Below, one piece after another: positions 25,112-32,439 of a stretch of 64,000 nt of DNA (its first letter is position 1; every line of letters starts with the position of its first letter). Origin of the DNA: an uncultured Prevotellaceae bacterium (GTDB lineage: Bacteria; Bacteroidota; Bacteroidia; Bacteroidales; Muribaculaceae); the NCBI GenBank assembly GCA_947165675.1, contig CAMVBJ010000006.1, positions 1 through 64,000 on the forward strand, in the 5' to 3' direction. The notes beneath the pieces were generated by a model. That model was not told where the DNA came from, did no database searches, and saw nothing but the letters and a program-made list of their open reading frames with translations. Position numbers and translations under genes: made by a program.

Positions 25112-26548
25112 TTACTTAATTACAAATCTGAAGATATCGTTGCCAATAGCCAGAACCATCAGGGCAATGACGAAAGCCATACCAATTTTCATCGATACCT
25201 CCTGAAATTTCTCGCTGGGCTGGCGACCAGTGATCATCTCATAGAGCAGGAACAGCACGTGGCCTCCGTCCAGAATGGGAATGGGCAACACGTTCATCAC
25301 TGCCAGGATGATAGAGATAAATGCTGTCACATTCCAGAAGTTGAGCCAATCCCAAGTGGGCGGGAAGATGCTGCCGATGGCACCGAAGCTGCCCACACTC
25401 TTGACTCCCTGGGGTGTGAAGATGAGCTTGAGTTGCTTCACATAGTTCACCATCTTGTCCCATCCCATCTGGATACCGCGGGGAATGGACTGCAACAGGT
25501 TGTAGTGGATGACGGTGGTCTTGAATATCTTAATGGGTTCGGTGAGCAGGATGCCGATGTGGCCTTCACTGTCAACCACGACGTTGCTTGCCGTCATGAC
25601 CTTGCCGTCACGCTGGTAGTCCAGGGTAATGGCCTTGCCCTTGTTCTTGGCCAGCTCGGCTGTGAACTCGGTGTAATCGGGAGTGGGCACGCCGTTGACA
25701 GCCACCATGCGGTCTCCGTCCTTGAGGCCAGCCTTCTCGCCACCCTGGTTAAGCAGAGTCTGGGCAACAACAACCGGCCAGCGGTATTCCATGAAAGTGC
25801 CACCGTTCTTTGCTTCATTATCGACCTGGAAGATGAAATCCTTGGGCAGATTGATCTTGACGGTGTCCTGATGATTGCGCAGCACGGTCACCTGCTTGGC
25901 GGTCAAGATGGCTTGCAAGTCCTCGGGGTTCATCGTGAGCAGCTCATGGCCATCGGCAGTCAAGGGAATATCGCCATTCTGGAAGCCTGCCTTATGTGCC
26001 GCCTCGCAATAGTTCATACCCTCGGTCGCATCGGTAAACTTGACGTACTGTTCGCCCTGGCTATAGACGATACCCGAGTAGATGATGATGGCCAGCAGGA
26101 AGTTGAAGAGCACACCTCCCAGCATGATCAGCAGGCGCTGCCATGCAGCCTTGCTGCGGAATTCCCACGGTTTGGCGGGCTTCTTCATGGCCTCGGTGTT
26201 CATCGACTCGTCGATCATGCCCGCGATAGAGCAGTAACCGCCCAGGGGGATCCAGCCGATGCCATACTCGGTGGCACGCCATGTGTTCTTGTTCTCGCCC
26301 TGGTCATTGTTCTCCATGACGGCCATTTCCTCACCAGTGGAGAACCACTTGAGGTATTTGCCAGGTTTCCACTTGACAAGGGTGAACTTGTAGTTGAAGA
26401 ACATATAGAATTTCTCTACCCACACGCCGAAGAGCCGTGCAAACGAGTAGTGTCCAAATTCATGAAATGCGACCAGAATGCTGAGCGATAAGATCAGTTC
26501 CAGTGTTTTGATCCAGAAGGATGAGGTCAAGAAAAAAGAAAAGTCCAT
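25112..26548 (-). CDS. rseP: Site-2 protease RseP (membrane zinc metalloprotease)
   Basis: RseP cuts anti-sigma factors and leftover signal peptides within the inner membrane. The zinc motif HEFGH is at about residue 27 (LVAFHEFGHYSFARLFGV). Two PDZ-like domains lie at roughly residues 190-330 (GFQNGDIPLTADGHELL and GGEKAGLKDGDRMVAVNGVP). The third zinc ligand is in NVLPIPILDGGHVLF near residue 425. The 478-residue length is slightly above the E. coli enzyme owing to a loop with EEMAVMENNDQGENKN after the first helix. It sits immediately downstream of dxr, a pairing common in Bacteroidota, but a repeat array separates them here. Confidence 0.95.
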   Translation of the reverse strand: MDFSFFLTSSFWIKTLELILSLSILVAFHEFGHYSFARLFGVWVEKFYMFFNYKFTLVKWKPGKYLKWFSTGEEMAVMENNDQGENKNTWRATEYGIGWIPLGGYCSIAGMIDESMNTEAMKKPAKPWEFRSKAAWQRLLIMLGGVLFNFLLAIIIYSGIVYSQGEQYVKFTDATEGMNYCEAAHKAGFQNGDIPLTADGHELLTMNPEDLQAILTAKQVTVLRNHQDTVKINLPKDFIFQVDNEAKNGGTFMEYRWPVVVAQTLLNQGGEKAGLKDGDRMVAVNGVPTPDYTEFTAELAKNKGKAITLDYQRDGKVMTASNVVVDSEGHIGILLTEPIKIFKTTVIHYNLLQSIPRGIQMGWDKMVNYVKQLKLIFTPQGVKSVGSFGAIGSIFPPTWDWLNFWNVTAFISIILAVMNVLPIPILDGGHVLFLLYEMITGRQPSEKFQEVSMKIGMAFVIALMVLAIGNDIFRFVIK

Positions 26549-26553
26549 TTATG

Positions 26554-26668
26554 TTTCAGTTGTTTTTTAGTTGTCAGTTTATTTCAGTTTTCAGTTTTCA
26601 GTTGTCAGCTAATGCCTATAACCTATAACCTATAGCCTACAACCTATAGCCTACAACCTAAAGCCTAA
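26554..26668. repeat. Two adjoining heptamer arrays (TCAGTTT and CCTATAG types)
   Basis: Positions 26554-26608 hold TCAGTTT/TCAGTTG units. Positions 26613-26668 hold about seven CCTATAA, CCTATAG and CCTACAA units. The second array runs into the 3' end of dxr and provides the last codons and the TAG stop of that gene. Confidence 0.8.
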
Positions 26669-27827
26669 CCAGGCTTCTCGCATAATCACGTGCCGCGGCG
26701 TTGCTTGCCACATAGTCATCATAGCTCGGGCGCTCGACATGAGGCTCGTGCTCCATCGTCTGCTCGATGATGCGATAGATGTCGATAAATCCGATTTCAT
26801 TCTGCAAGAATGATGCCACGGCAATCTCGTTGGCGGCATTCATGACACATGGCGCAGTGCCACCCTTGCTTGCAGCGGCATAGGCCGTCCTCAGCAGCGG
26901 GAATTTGTCAAAGTCGGGACGCTCGAGTGTTAGGGTGGCCATGTCCTCGATGGTCATCTTGCGGCAGTCGCTGGCCAGTCGCTGGTCGGGCAGTCCCAGG
27001 GCATAACGGATGGGCAGATGCATGTCGGGCAATCCCAACTGGGCCTTGATGGAGCCGTCCTTGAAGGCTACCATCGAGTGGATGATGCTCTGTGGGTGCA
27101 CGACAATCTCGATGTCCTGTGGCTCGATGCCGAATAGCCAGCGCGCCTCGATCATCTCAAAGCCCTTGTTCATCATCGTTGCCGAGTCGATGGTGATCTT
27201 GGCACCCATCGACCAGTTGGGATGCTTCAGGGCATCGGCGGCGGTGACAGTGGCGAGCTGTTGCTTGGGCACCGTGCGGAAAGGTCCACCCGAGGCCGTC
27301 AGCAGCAACCGCTCCACGTCCTGCATCCGTTCGCCCACCAGGCACTGGTAGAAGGCGCCATGCTCGCTGTCCACGGGATAGAGCACACTGGTGGAGTCTT
27401 GCAGCAGGCGGTTGATCAGTTCACCAGCCACCACCAGAGTCTCCTTGTTGGCCAGGGCAATGCGCTTGCCCGCCTGGATAGCGGCGATGGTCGATTCCAG
27501 ACCGCTATAGCCCACCATGGCGGTGACCACGGTGTCGATCTCGGGGGCGGTAACGGCCGTGGCAATGGCTGCACTGCCAGTGGCCACCTCGATGGAGGTG
27601 TCACCGAGGGCGTCGCGCACATACTCGTAGTACCGTTCGTCGGCAATGATGACCATGTGGGGACGATACTGACGGGCTTGCTGGATGAGCAGGTCGGCAC
27701 TGCTGCGGGCTACCAGCAGCCAGGCTTGGAACAATCCAGGGTATTCGGCAATGATGTCGAGCGTCTGCCGCCCGATTGACCCGGTGCTGCCCAGCACCGC
27801 TATATTGCGCTTGTTATCTTGTGTCAT
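26658..27827 (-). CDS. dxr: 1-deoxy-D-xylulose-5-phosphate reductoisomerase
   Basis: This is the second step of the MEP isoprenoid pathway, turning DXP into MEP with NADPH. The 389-residue protein has the NADPH motif GSTGSIGRQTLDII near residue 13, ALANKETLVVAGELI, the metal/substrate region PVDSEHGAFYQCL, and LLTASGGPFR. KITIDSATMMNKGFEMIEARWLF and HPQSIIHSMVAF follow. Length is normal for the family. The final residues (VRL-stop) are read from a CCTATAG-type repeat, so the natural C-terminus may have been reshaped by the array. The start is ATG 27827. rseP follows downstream. Confidence 0.96.
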   Translation of the reverse strand: MTQDNKRNIAVLGSTGSIGRQTLDIIAEYPGLFQAWLLVARSSADLLIQQARQYRPHMVIIADERYYEYVRDALGDTSIEVATGSAAIATAVTAPEIDTVVTAMVGYSGLESTIAAIQAGKRIALANKETLVVAGELINRLLQDSTSVLYPVDSEHGAFYQCLVGERMQDVERLLLTASGGPFRTVPKQQLATVTAADALKHPNWSMGAKITIDSATMMNKGFEMIEARWLFGIEPQDIEIVVHPQSIIHSMVAFKDGSIKAQLGLPDMHLPIRYALGLPDQRLASDCRKMTIEDMATLTLERPDFDKFPLLRTAYAAASKGGTAPCVMNAANEIAVASFLQNEIGFIDIYRIIEQTMEHEPHVERPSYDDYVASNAAARDYARSLVRL

Positions 27828-27837
27828 TATTTCTATT

Positions 27838-27966
27838 TCAGTCGTCAGTTGTCAGTTTTTAGTTGTCAGTTGTCAGTGAATGCGGATGCCGCTGAAAACT
27901 GAAAACTAATATTTCAGTGAATGCGGATGCCGCTGAAAACTGAAAACTGTAAAACTGAAAACTAAT
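27838..27966. repeat. Heptamer array with two copies of the palindromic 20-mer
   Basis: The 20-mer GCGGATGCCGCTGAAAACTG is found exactly at 27882-27901 and 27923-27942, each preceded by TCAGTGAAT and followed by AAAACT units. The core GCGG-ATG-CCGC is a mini-hairpin. TCAGTTG units flank it on the left. Confidence 0.8.
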
Positions 27967-28030
27967 CAGTTATTCCTTTACAACTTGCGAAGATACTGCA
28001 AATTTCCTACATGACAATACCTCAATTCTA

Positions 28031-28160
28031 TTTTTCCATTTTTTCTATTTTTTCTATGAGTACACGCATATTAGGCTATAGGTTTTAGGCTATAGGCTAT
28101 AGGCAATAGCTGAAAACTGAAAACTTGAAAACTGAAAACTAACAACTATAGCCTATAGCC
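28031..28160. repeat. Mixed array: CCATTTTTT, 20-bp direct repeat, AGGCTAT heptamers
   Basis: In order, this holds TTTTTCCATTTTTTCTATTT, then the direct repeat GAGTACACGCATATTAGGCT (28058-28077), then AGGCTATAGG-type heptamers, AAAACTG heptamers (28112-28137) and again CTATAGCCTATAG up to 28160. It is the left border of the segment with decayed small genes. Confidence 0.75.
28058..28077 (+). repeat. 20-bp direct repeat, left copy
   Basis: GAGTACACGCATATTAGGCT is identical to 28668-28687, about 610 bases away. The pair brackets the small-ORF remnants. Confidence 0.8.
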
Positions 28161-28415
28161 TTGCAGTCGTTGGATGTCACGGGGCGTGTAGGGTGCCGTT
28201 GACTTCAAGGCGATTTCCCTGACGATAAACAATGCCTCGGCACGGTTCACGAGATACTGCTGGTGCTCGCTGTGTTCGGCATAATAGCGACCGTTGGGCA
28301 ACAGGGTCATGTGGGCAATCGCCCCGAGCTGGCTCACCGTCATGCCACAGCAAGCCGAGCAGATGAAGAAGCAAGGCGACCAGCAACAGCTCGTCACCAC
28401 CATGTAGCGGGTCAT
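28146..28415 (-). CDS. Possible small protein ending in a repeat array (uncertain)
   Basis: An 89-codon frame begins with a hydrophobic, Cys-rich stretch (VVTSCCWSPCFFICSACCG) and continues with MTVSQLGAIAHMTLLPNG and a polar C-terminal half (YYAEHSEHQQYLVNRAEALFIVREIALKS). The last four residues and the stop come from a CCTATAG array, just as in dxr. It overlaps the plus-strand remnant at 28342-28602 over about 70 bases, so at most one of them is likely to be real in the shared part. The family is not recognised. A longer start at 28493 is possible. Confidence 0.3.
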   Translation of the reverse strand: MTRYMVVTSCCWSPCFFICSACCGMTVSQLGAIAHMTLLPNGRYYAEHSEHQQYLVNRAEALFIVREIALKSTAPYTPRDIQRLQGYRL

Positions 28416-28602
28416 GGAGAATGGGGAACGGGAATCCAAGCGCAAGGACATCGTGAAGTCAATAACAGAGCTTGGCATGTGCAAGATAGCCAAGGCCTAT
28501 CAGTTCGTCAACGAAGCCATCGAGCAGAATATTCTCGAGAGCGAGAACGGTGTCACTTATCGCTTGTCGCCACAGTATTGCGACAGCAATACTCCTTTAT
28601 AA
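28342..28602 (+). pseudogene. Small gene remnant interrupted by an in-frame TAG
   Basis: From ATG 28342 the frame reads a Gln/Lys-rich helical stretch (MPQQAEQMKKQGDQQQLVTT, then M), hits TAG at 28405-28407, and continues in the same frame. The continuation is RVMENGERESKRKDIVKS, followed by ITELGMCKIAKAYQFVNEAI and EQNILESENGVTYRLSPQY, up to the TAA at 28602. Both halves look like one polar helical protein of about 86 residues. Alternatively the second half alone (ATG 28414, 62 codons) is a small gene. I do not recognise the family. The segment lies between two identical 20-bp direct repeats. Confidence 0.4.
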
Positions 28603-28612
28603 TATATTTGAT

Positions 28613-28855
28613 AGAAAAAATAGAAAAAATAGAAAATAGAAAATTCCAAAAATTCCATTTTTTCCACGAGTACACGCATATTAGGCTTTAGTCACCAGTC
28701 AAGAAGTCAATAGTCAAAAAGTCACTAGTCAAGAAGTCACTAGTCACTAGTCTATAGCTGACGACTGACGACTGACGACTGACGACTGACGACTAGTGAC
28801 TAGCGACTAATGACTAACAACTGACAACTGAAAAACTGAAAACTCTAAACTGCGA
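28613..28855. repeat. Long mixed repeat array downstream of the tricorn-like gene
   Basis: From left to right: GAAAAAATA units (28610-28640), CCATTTTTTCCACG, the 20-bp direct repeat at 28668-28687, AAGTCAC/CTAGTCA heptamers (28690-28752), five almost perfect TGACGAC units (about 28758-28793), then CTAGTGA and AACTGAC/AAAACTG units. No ORF is present. Confidence 0.85.
28668..28687 (+). repeat. 20-bp direct repeat, right copy
   Basis: GAGTACACGCATATTAGGCT is identical to 28058-28077 and lies in the same CCATTTTTT context. Confidence 0.8.
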
Positions 28856-28867
28856 GCGAAGCGGGAA

Positions 28868-31800
28868 TCAATCTACTCCCAAGTCGTGAAGGGTGCGCGG
28901 TGCCGGGGCCTTAGGCATGGGCTTGCGGTCCTTGAGCTGGTCGAGGATGACCTCGATGGCCTTGTCGAGCTGCTGGTCGATGCCGTTGAACTCCTGCACG
29001 GGATCGTTGTCGATAACGATGTCGGGATCCACGCCGTGGTTCTCAACAATCCAGTTGCCACGGGTGTCATAGTTGGTGAAGAAGGGCACGCGGATGTCGG
29101 TGCCGTCCATGTAGGGCAGCGAGCCACTGATGCCCACGATGCCACCCCACGAGCGGGTACCGATCACGGGACCAATCTTGTTCTCCTTGAAGCTCCAGGG
29201 GAACAGGTCGCCGTCACTGGCGCTGTACTTGTTGACGAGCAGCACCTTGGGACCGACGACGGTGCGCTCAGGCACGGTGCCGTTGTAGTTGCTGCCACGG
29301 TACATGGTCAACCGGTAGGGCTGGCGCAACAGGCGCTCAATCACCATGGGAGAGATGTTACCGCCACCGTTGCCACGGTCGTCAATGATGAGAGCTTCCT
29401 TATCAGTCTGAGCAAAGAAGTAGCGTGAGAACTCACGCAAGCCCTCGGGACCCATGTCGGGAATATAGACGTAGCCCACACGGCCACCGGTCTTCTCGCT
29501 CACGTAGTCGATATTGTGCTGTACCCACTCGTAATGGTACAGGGGATACTCGTCCTGGATGGGCTTGACGACAACCTTGCGGCCATCGTTCAGGGTCAGT
29601 TCGGTCATCACGTCGGCCTTGTCGCGCAACAGCGTATAGATGTTGGCCACGCCCTGGGTCGTCACACCATCGATAGCGGTGATCACGTCACCCTCCTTAA
29701 CGTTCATGCCAGGTTCCAGCAACGGCGAGCGCAACGACTCGCGGTCGGGAGCGCCACGCAGGATCTTCTTGATACGGTAACCACTTGCAACCGGTTCCAG
29801 CTCGGCACCGAGCATACCGATGTTGTGCTCATCGACGGTGATGTGGTCACCACCGTCAACGTAGGCGTGACCCACGGCCAGTTCACCGATCATGCCACCG
29901 ATGACGTAGGTCAAGTCCAGACGGTTCTTGACGTAGGGCAGCAGGGCGGCATACTTGTCGTGCATCGCCTGCCAATCGACGCCATGCATGTTCTCGAGGT
30001 AGAAGCCGTCACGATAGGCACGCCATGCCTCGTTAAAGATCTGGTTCCACTCCTGGTCATAGTTGACTGTGGTAATCATATCATCGAGATTGACCTTATC
30101 GTTGAGTTCAGCTTTGCGGGGTTGAATGGGTGCGACATAGAGGTCATCACCCTTGATGAAGGCGGCCATCTTCTTGTCGGCCGAGGGAATCATGAAGGCT
30201 CGCTCAGCAACGAGTTCATCCTTCTGCTCCTCAAAGTCAAACACGCGCACACTGCCTCGACCACTATACCACAGATGGCTGCCGTCACACACGAAGTTGC
30301 CATAGCTGCCTGTACCGACGGGCACCTTGACGATGCGGTCGGCGATGCCGTCGATGTCGATGCGGATGGCGCCAGCATCGGCTTGGGCTTTGCCGCCCTT
30401 ACCAGCCTTCTTGTCCTTGGGCGCATCCTTGGAGGTCTCTTTGCCACCGTTCATGTTCACCTGGTCATCCTTGGGCAAGAAGGGCGATGGGGTGTCCTTG
30501 GAGAGCATGACAAGGTAGATGCCTTCCATATCGCGGTAAGCAAAGTTCCACTCGATACTGCTGTAAATGGGATTGAAGTCACGTGCCGAGGCAAAAATCA
30601 AGTACTTGCCGTCGGTGCTGAACTCGGGTGAGTTGCTATCATACCACTGGTCGGTCACGGGGTACTCCTTGCGCTCAGCGATGTTGTACAGGTAAACCAC
30701 TCCATACTCGTTGGCTCCCTGGCGATAATAAGTGAGCCACTTGCCGTCCGGCGAGAAGCTGGGCATGGGAATCTCGCCCATCTCGTCCTGCAAGAGGGTC
30801 TGCTTGACCATGGTCTTGACATTGAGAAGGATCATGCGGTTCTTGCGATCGGTATAGACAATCTGGCTGCCGTCAGGACTCCATTGCAGATCTCGGATGT
30901 AGGTGTCATTGTCCTTGGTGAGCTGGATGGCCTTGTCGCTACCGACGGGACGCATCCAGATTTCGGTCTCACCAGTCTGATCGCTGATGTAAGCGATATT
31001 CTTGCCGTCGGGGCTCCAGCTGGCGTTGCGCTCATGCACACCGGGCGTGTGGGTCAAGTTGCGGGTGACGCCGTGCTTGGCAGGCACATCAAAGACCTCG
31101 CCACGGGCGCTCAGAGCCAATCGACTGCCATCGGGAGCCAAGCTGCCACCGGTCAGATTGTCCTTGACCTTGCGCTGCTCCTCGCGGGCAAAGTTGTTCT
31201 CGCTGTTGAGATAGACAGTGATTTTTTCACTACGCTTGGTAGCGGGGTCGAGCTTGTAGAGGTAGCCACCGTTCTCAAACACGATCTTGCCTCCGCCACA
31301 GCTGGCAAACTTCACGTCATATTCGGTGAAATCGGTGACCTTCTGGATCGATCCGCTCTGGGTGTTATAGACAAAGATGTTCATGCGATTGTCACGATCG
31401 CTCATGAAGTAGATCTCGTCGCCAATCCACATGGGATCAATGTCCTGGGCAATGTTGTTGGTGATGTTCTTGACGGTCTTGGCCTGAGTATCATAGATCC
31501 AGATGTCGTCGGCCATTCCGCCCTTGTAATATTTCCATGTGCGGAATTCACGGAAGACACGGTTATAGGCCATCTTGGTGCCATCGGCATTATAGGAGCA
31601 GAAACCGCCCTCGGGCAAGGGTAACTGCTGGGGCATGCTGCCATCGAGGGGAGCACACCACAGTTTACCGTCAAAGCTGTCACTGATGCGGTTGCGGTAG
31701 ATGACGCCCTTGCCATCGGGGGTCCAGGTCATCGTGATGTTGTTGGGACCCATGCGGTCGCCCCAATCGTCACGGGGATTGGTCGCGGTGAAGGTGATGC

Positions 31801-32098
31801 GACGGGGTTCTCCACCAGTAGCGGGCATCACATACACCTCGGTATTACCGTCGTACTGGCCTGTGAAGGCGATGGTCTGTCCGTCGGGAGAAAAACGGGC
31901 AAAGGCTTCATAACCTTTGTGTGATGTGAGTTTACGCGCCGTGCCACCAGTGATGGGCACCGTGTAGATGTCACCAGCATAGCTGAATGCCACCTCACTA
32001 CCATTGGTGCCAGGGAAGCGCAGCAGGCGTCCCTCGTCGGCTTGACTGGTCAATGCCGTTGCAGCCAGGGCTGCAATCAAGATAAGTTTTGACTTCAT
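28868..32098 (-). CDS. Secreted tricorn-like protease (S41 family) with beta-propellers
   Basis: The 1076-residue protein has a signal peptide (MKSKLILIAALAATALTSQA). Two sets of beta-propeller PD40-type repeats follow, with RFSPDGQTIAFTGQYDGNTEVYV, ASWSPDGKNIAYISDQTGETEIWM and LQWSPDGSQIVYTDRKN. A C1-like region and a PDZ domain (MNVKEGDVITAIDGVTTQGVANIYTLL) lead into the S41 catalytic core. The core has GNGGGN near residue 912 and the nucleophile region YSASDGD near 958. A Lys/Gly/Ala-rich linker at about residues 555-575 separates the propellers. Archaeal tricorn is cytosolic, but the signal peptide here predicts periplasmic peptide degradation. The start is ATG 32098. Confidence 0.92.
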   Translation of the reverse strand: MKSKLILIAALAATALTSQADEGRLLRFPGTNGSEVAFSYAGDIYTVPITGGTARKLTSHKGYEAFARFSPDGQTIAFTGQYDGNTEVYVMPATGGEPRRITFTATNPRDDWGDRMGPNNITMTWTPDGKGVIYRNRISDSFDGKLWCAPLDGSMPQQLPLPEGGFCSYNADGTKMAYNRVFREFRTWKYYKGGMADDIWIYDTQAKTVKNITNNIAQDIDPMWIGDEIYFMSDRDNRMNIFVYNTQSGSIQKVTDFTEYDVKFASCGGGKIVFENGGYLYKLDPATKRSEKITVYLNSENNFAREEQRKVKDNLTGGSLAPDGSRLALSARGEVFDVPAKHGVTRNLTHTPGVHERNASWSPDGKNIAYISDQTGETEIWMRPVGSDKAIQLTKDNDTYIRDLQWSPDGSQIVYTDRKNRMILLNVKTMVKQTLLQDEMGEIPMPSFSPDGKWLTYYRQGANEYGVVYLYNIAERKEYPVTDQWYDSNSPEFSTDGKYLIFASARDFNPIYSSIEWNFAYRDMEGIYLVMLSKDTPSPFLPKDDQVNMNGGKETSKDAPKDKKAGKGGKAQADAGAIRIDIDGIADRIVKVPVGTGSYGNFVCDGSHLWYSGRGSVRVFDFEEQKDELVAERAFMIPSADKKMAAFIKGDDLYVAPIQPRKAELNDKVNLDDMITTVNYDQEWNQIFNEAWRAYRDGFYLENMHGVDWQAMHDKYAALLPYVKNRLDLTYVIGGMIGELAVGHAYVDGGDHITVDEHNIGMLGAELEPVASGYRIKKILRGAPDRESLRSPLLEPGMNVKEGDVITAIDGVTTQGVANIYTLLRDKADVMTELTLNDGRKVVVKPIQDEYPLYHYEWVQHNIDYVSEKTGGRVGYVYIPDMGPEGLREFSRYFFAQTDKEALIIDDRGNGGGNISPMVIERLLRQPYRLTMYRGSNYNGTVPERTVVGPKVLLVNKYSASDGDLFPWSFKENKIGPVIGTRSWGGIVGISGSLPYMDGTDIRVPFFTNYDTRGNWIVENHGVDPDIVIDNDPVQEFNGIDQQLDKAIEVILDQLKDRKPMPKAPAPRTLHDLGVD

Positions 32099-32164
32099 AA
32101 TTACTAAATGATGATATAATATTAATAATTGTTTTTAGTTGAATGTATTAATTATTTAAGTTTC

Positions 32165-32181
32165 GCAAGTTGTTAACTTGC
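32165..32181. promoter_or_regulatory. Operator-like inverted repeat upstream of the tricorn-like gene
   Basis: GCAAGTT-GTT-AACTTGC is a perfect 7-3-7 inverted repeat, 67-83 bases upstream of the start codon. This is a size typical of dimeric regulator sites. No regulator gene is nearby. Confidence 0.4.
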
Positions 32182-32205
32182 TCACTGCATAATGGTTAAA
32201 GAAAA

Positions 32206-32285
32206 CAGTTGTCAGTAGTTGTCAGTTGTCAGTCGTCAGAATGCGGATGCCGCTGAAAACTGAAAACTTGAGAACTGAAAACTAA
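32206..32285. repeat. Heptamer array with the palindromic 20-mer
   Basis: TCAGTAG/TCAGTTG/TCAGTCG units are followed by GCGGATGCCGCTGAAAACTG at 32243-32262 and AAAACT units. The rest of the 341-base spacer (32099-32439) holds TTAACC/GGTTAA-rich sequence (32286-32390) and the hairpin at 32390-32427. Confidence 0.8.
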
Positions 32286-32389
32286 AGTTAAGGGTTAATG
32301 TTTAATGAAAAACACCTTCCATTTTCAGGAAACATTTATAAATCACATTTTGGCAAATTCTTTAACCATTAACCTTTATCCTTTAACCT

Positions 32390-32427
32390 CAAGTTTTTAA
32401 AGTGGTTCAGCCACTTTAGAAACTTGA
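32390..32427 (-). terminator. Terminator-like hairpin after the glycosidase gene
   Basis: CAAGTTT...AAAGTGG pairs with CCACTTT...AAACTTG around the loop TTCAG (about 16 pairs with two mismatched positions). It begins 13 bases past the stop at 32440. Both arms are A/T-rich on the outside. Confidence 0.6.
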
Positions 32428-32439
32428 ATGAATTACTAA

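Noticed and set aside
25259-26491. 410-codon open frame on the plus strand opposite rseP
   Set aside because: It lies wholly antisense to rseP, whose zinc and PDZ motifs are clear. The antisense translation is His/Asp/Val-rich and matches nothing; such frames are common opposite genes of this composition.
28031-28855. Repeat arrays as a CRISPR locus
   Set aside because: Units are 7 bp and contiguous, with no constant-length unique spacers, no 28-37 bp repeats and no cas genes nearby.
29516-30631. 371-codon open frame opposite the tricorn-like gene
   Set aside because: It is a shadow of the minus-strand protease gene, with low-complexity composition and no motif.
32286-32390. TTAACC/GGTTAA-rich segment as a telomere-like repeat
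   Set aside because: Units are too few and irregular. It looks like a degraded part of the same extragenic repeat zone and was not called separately.
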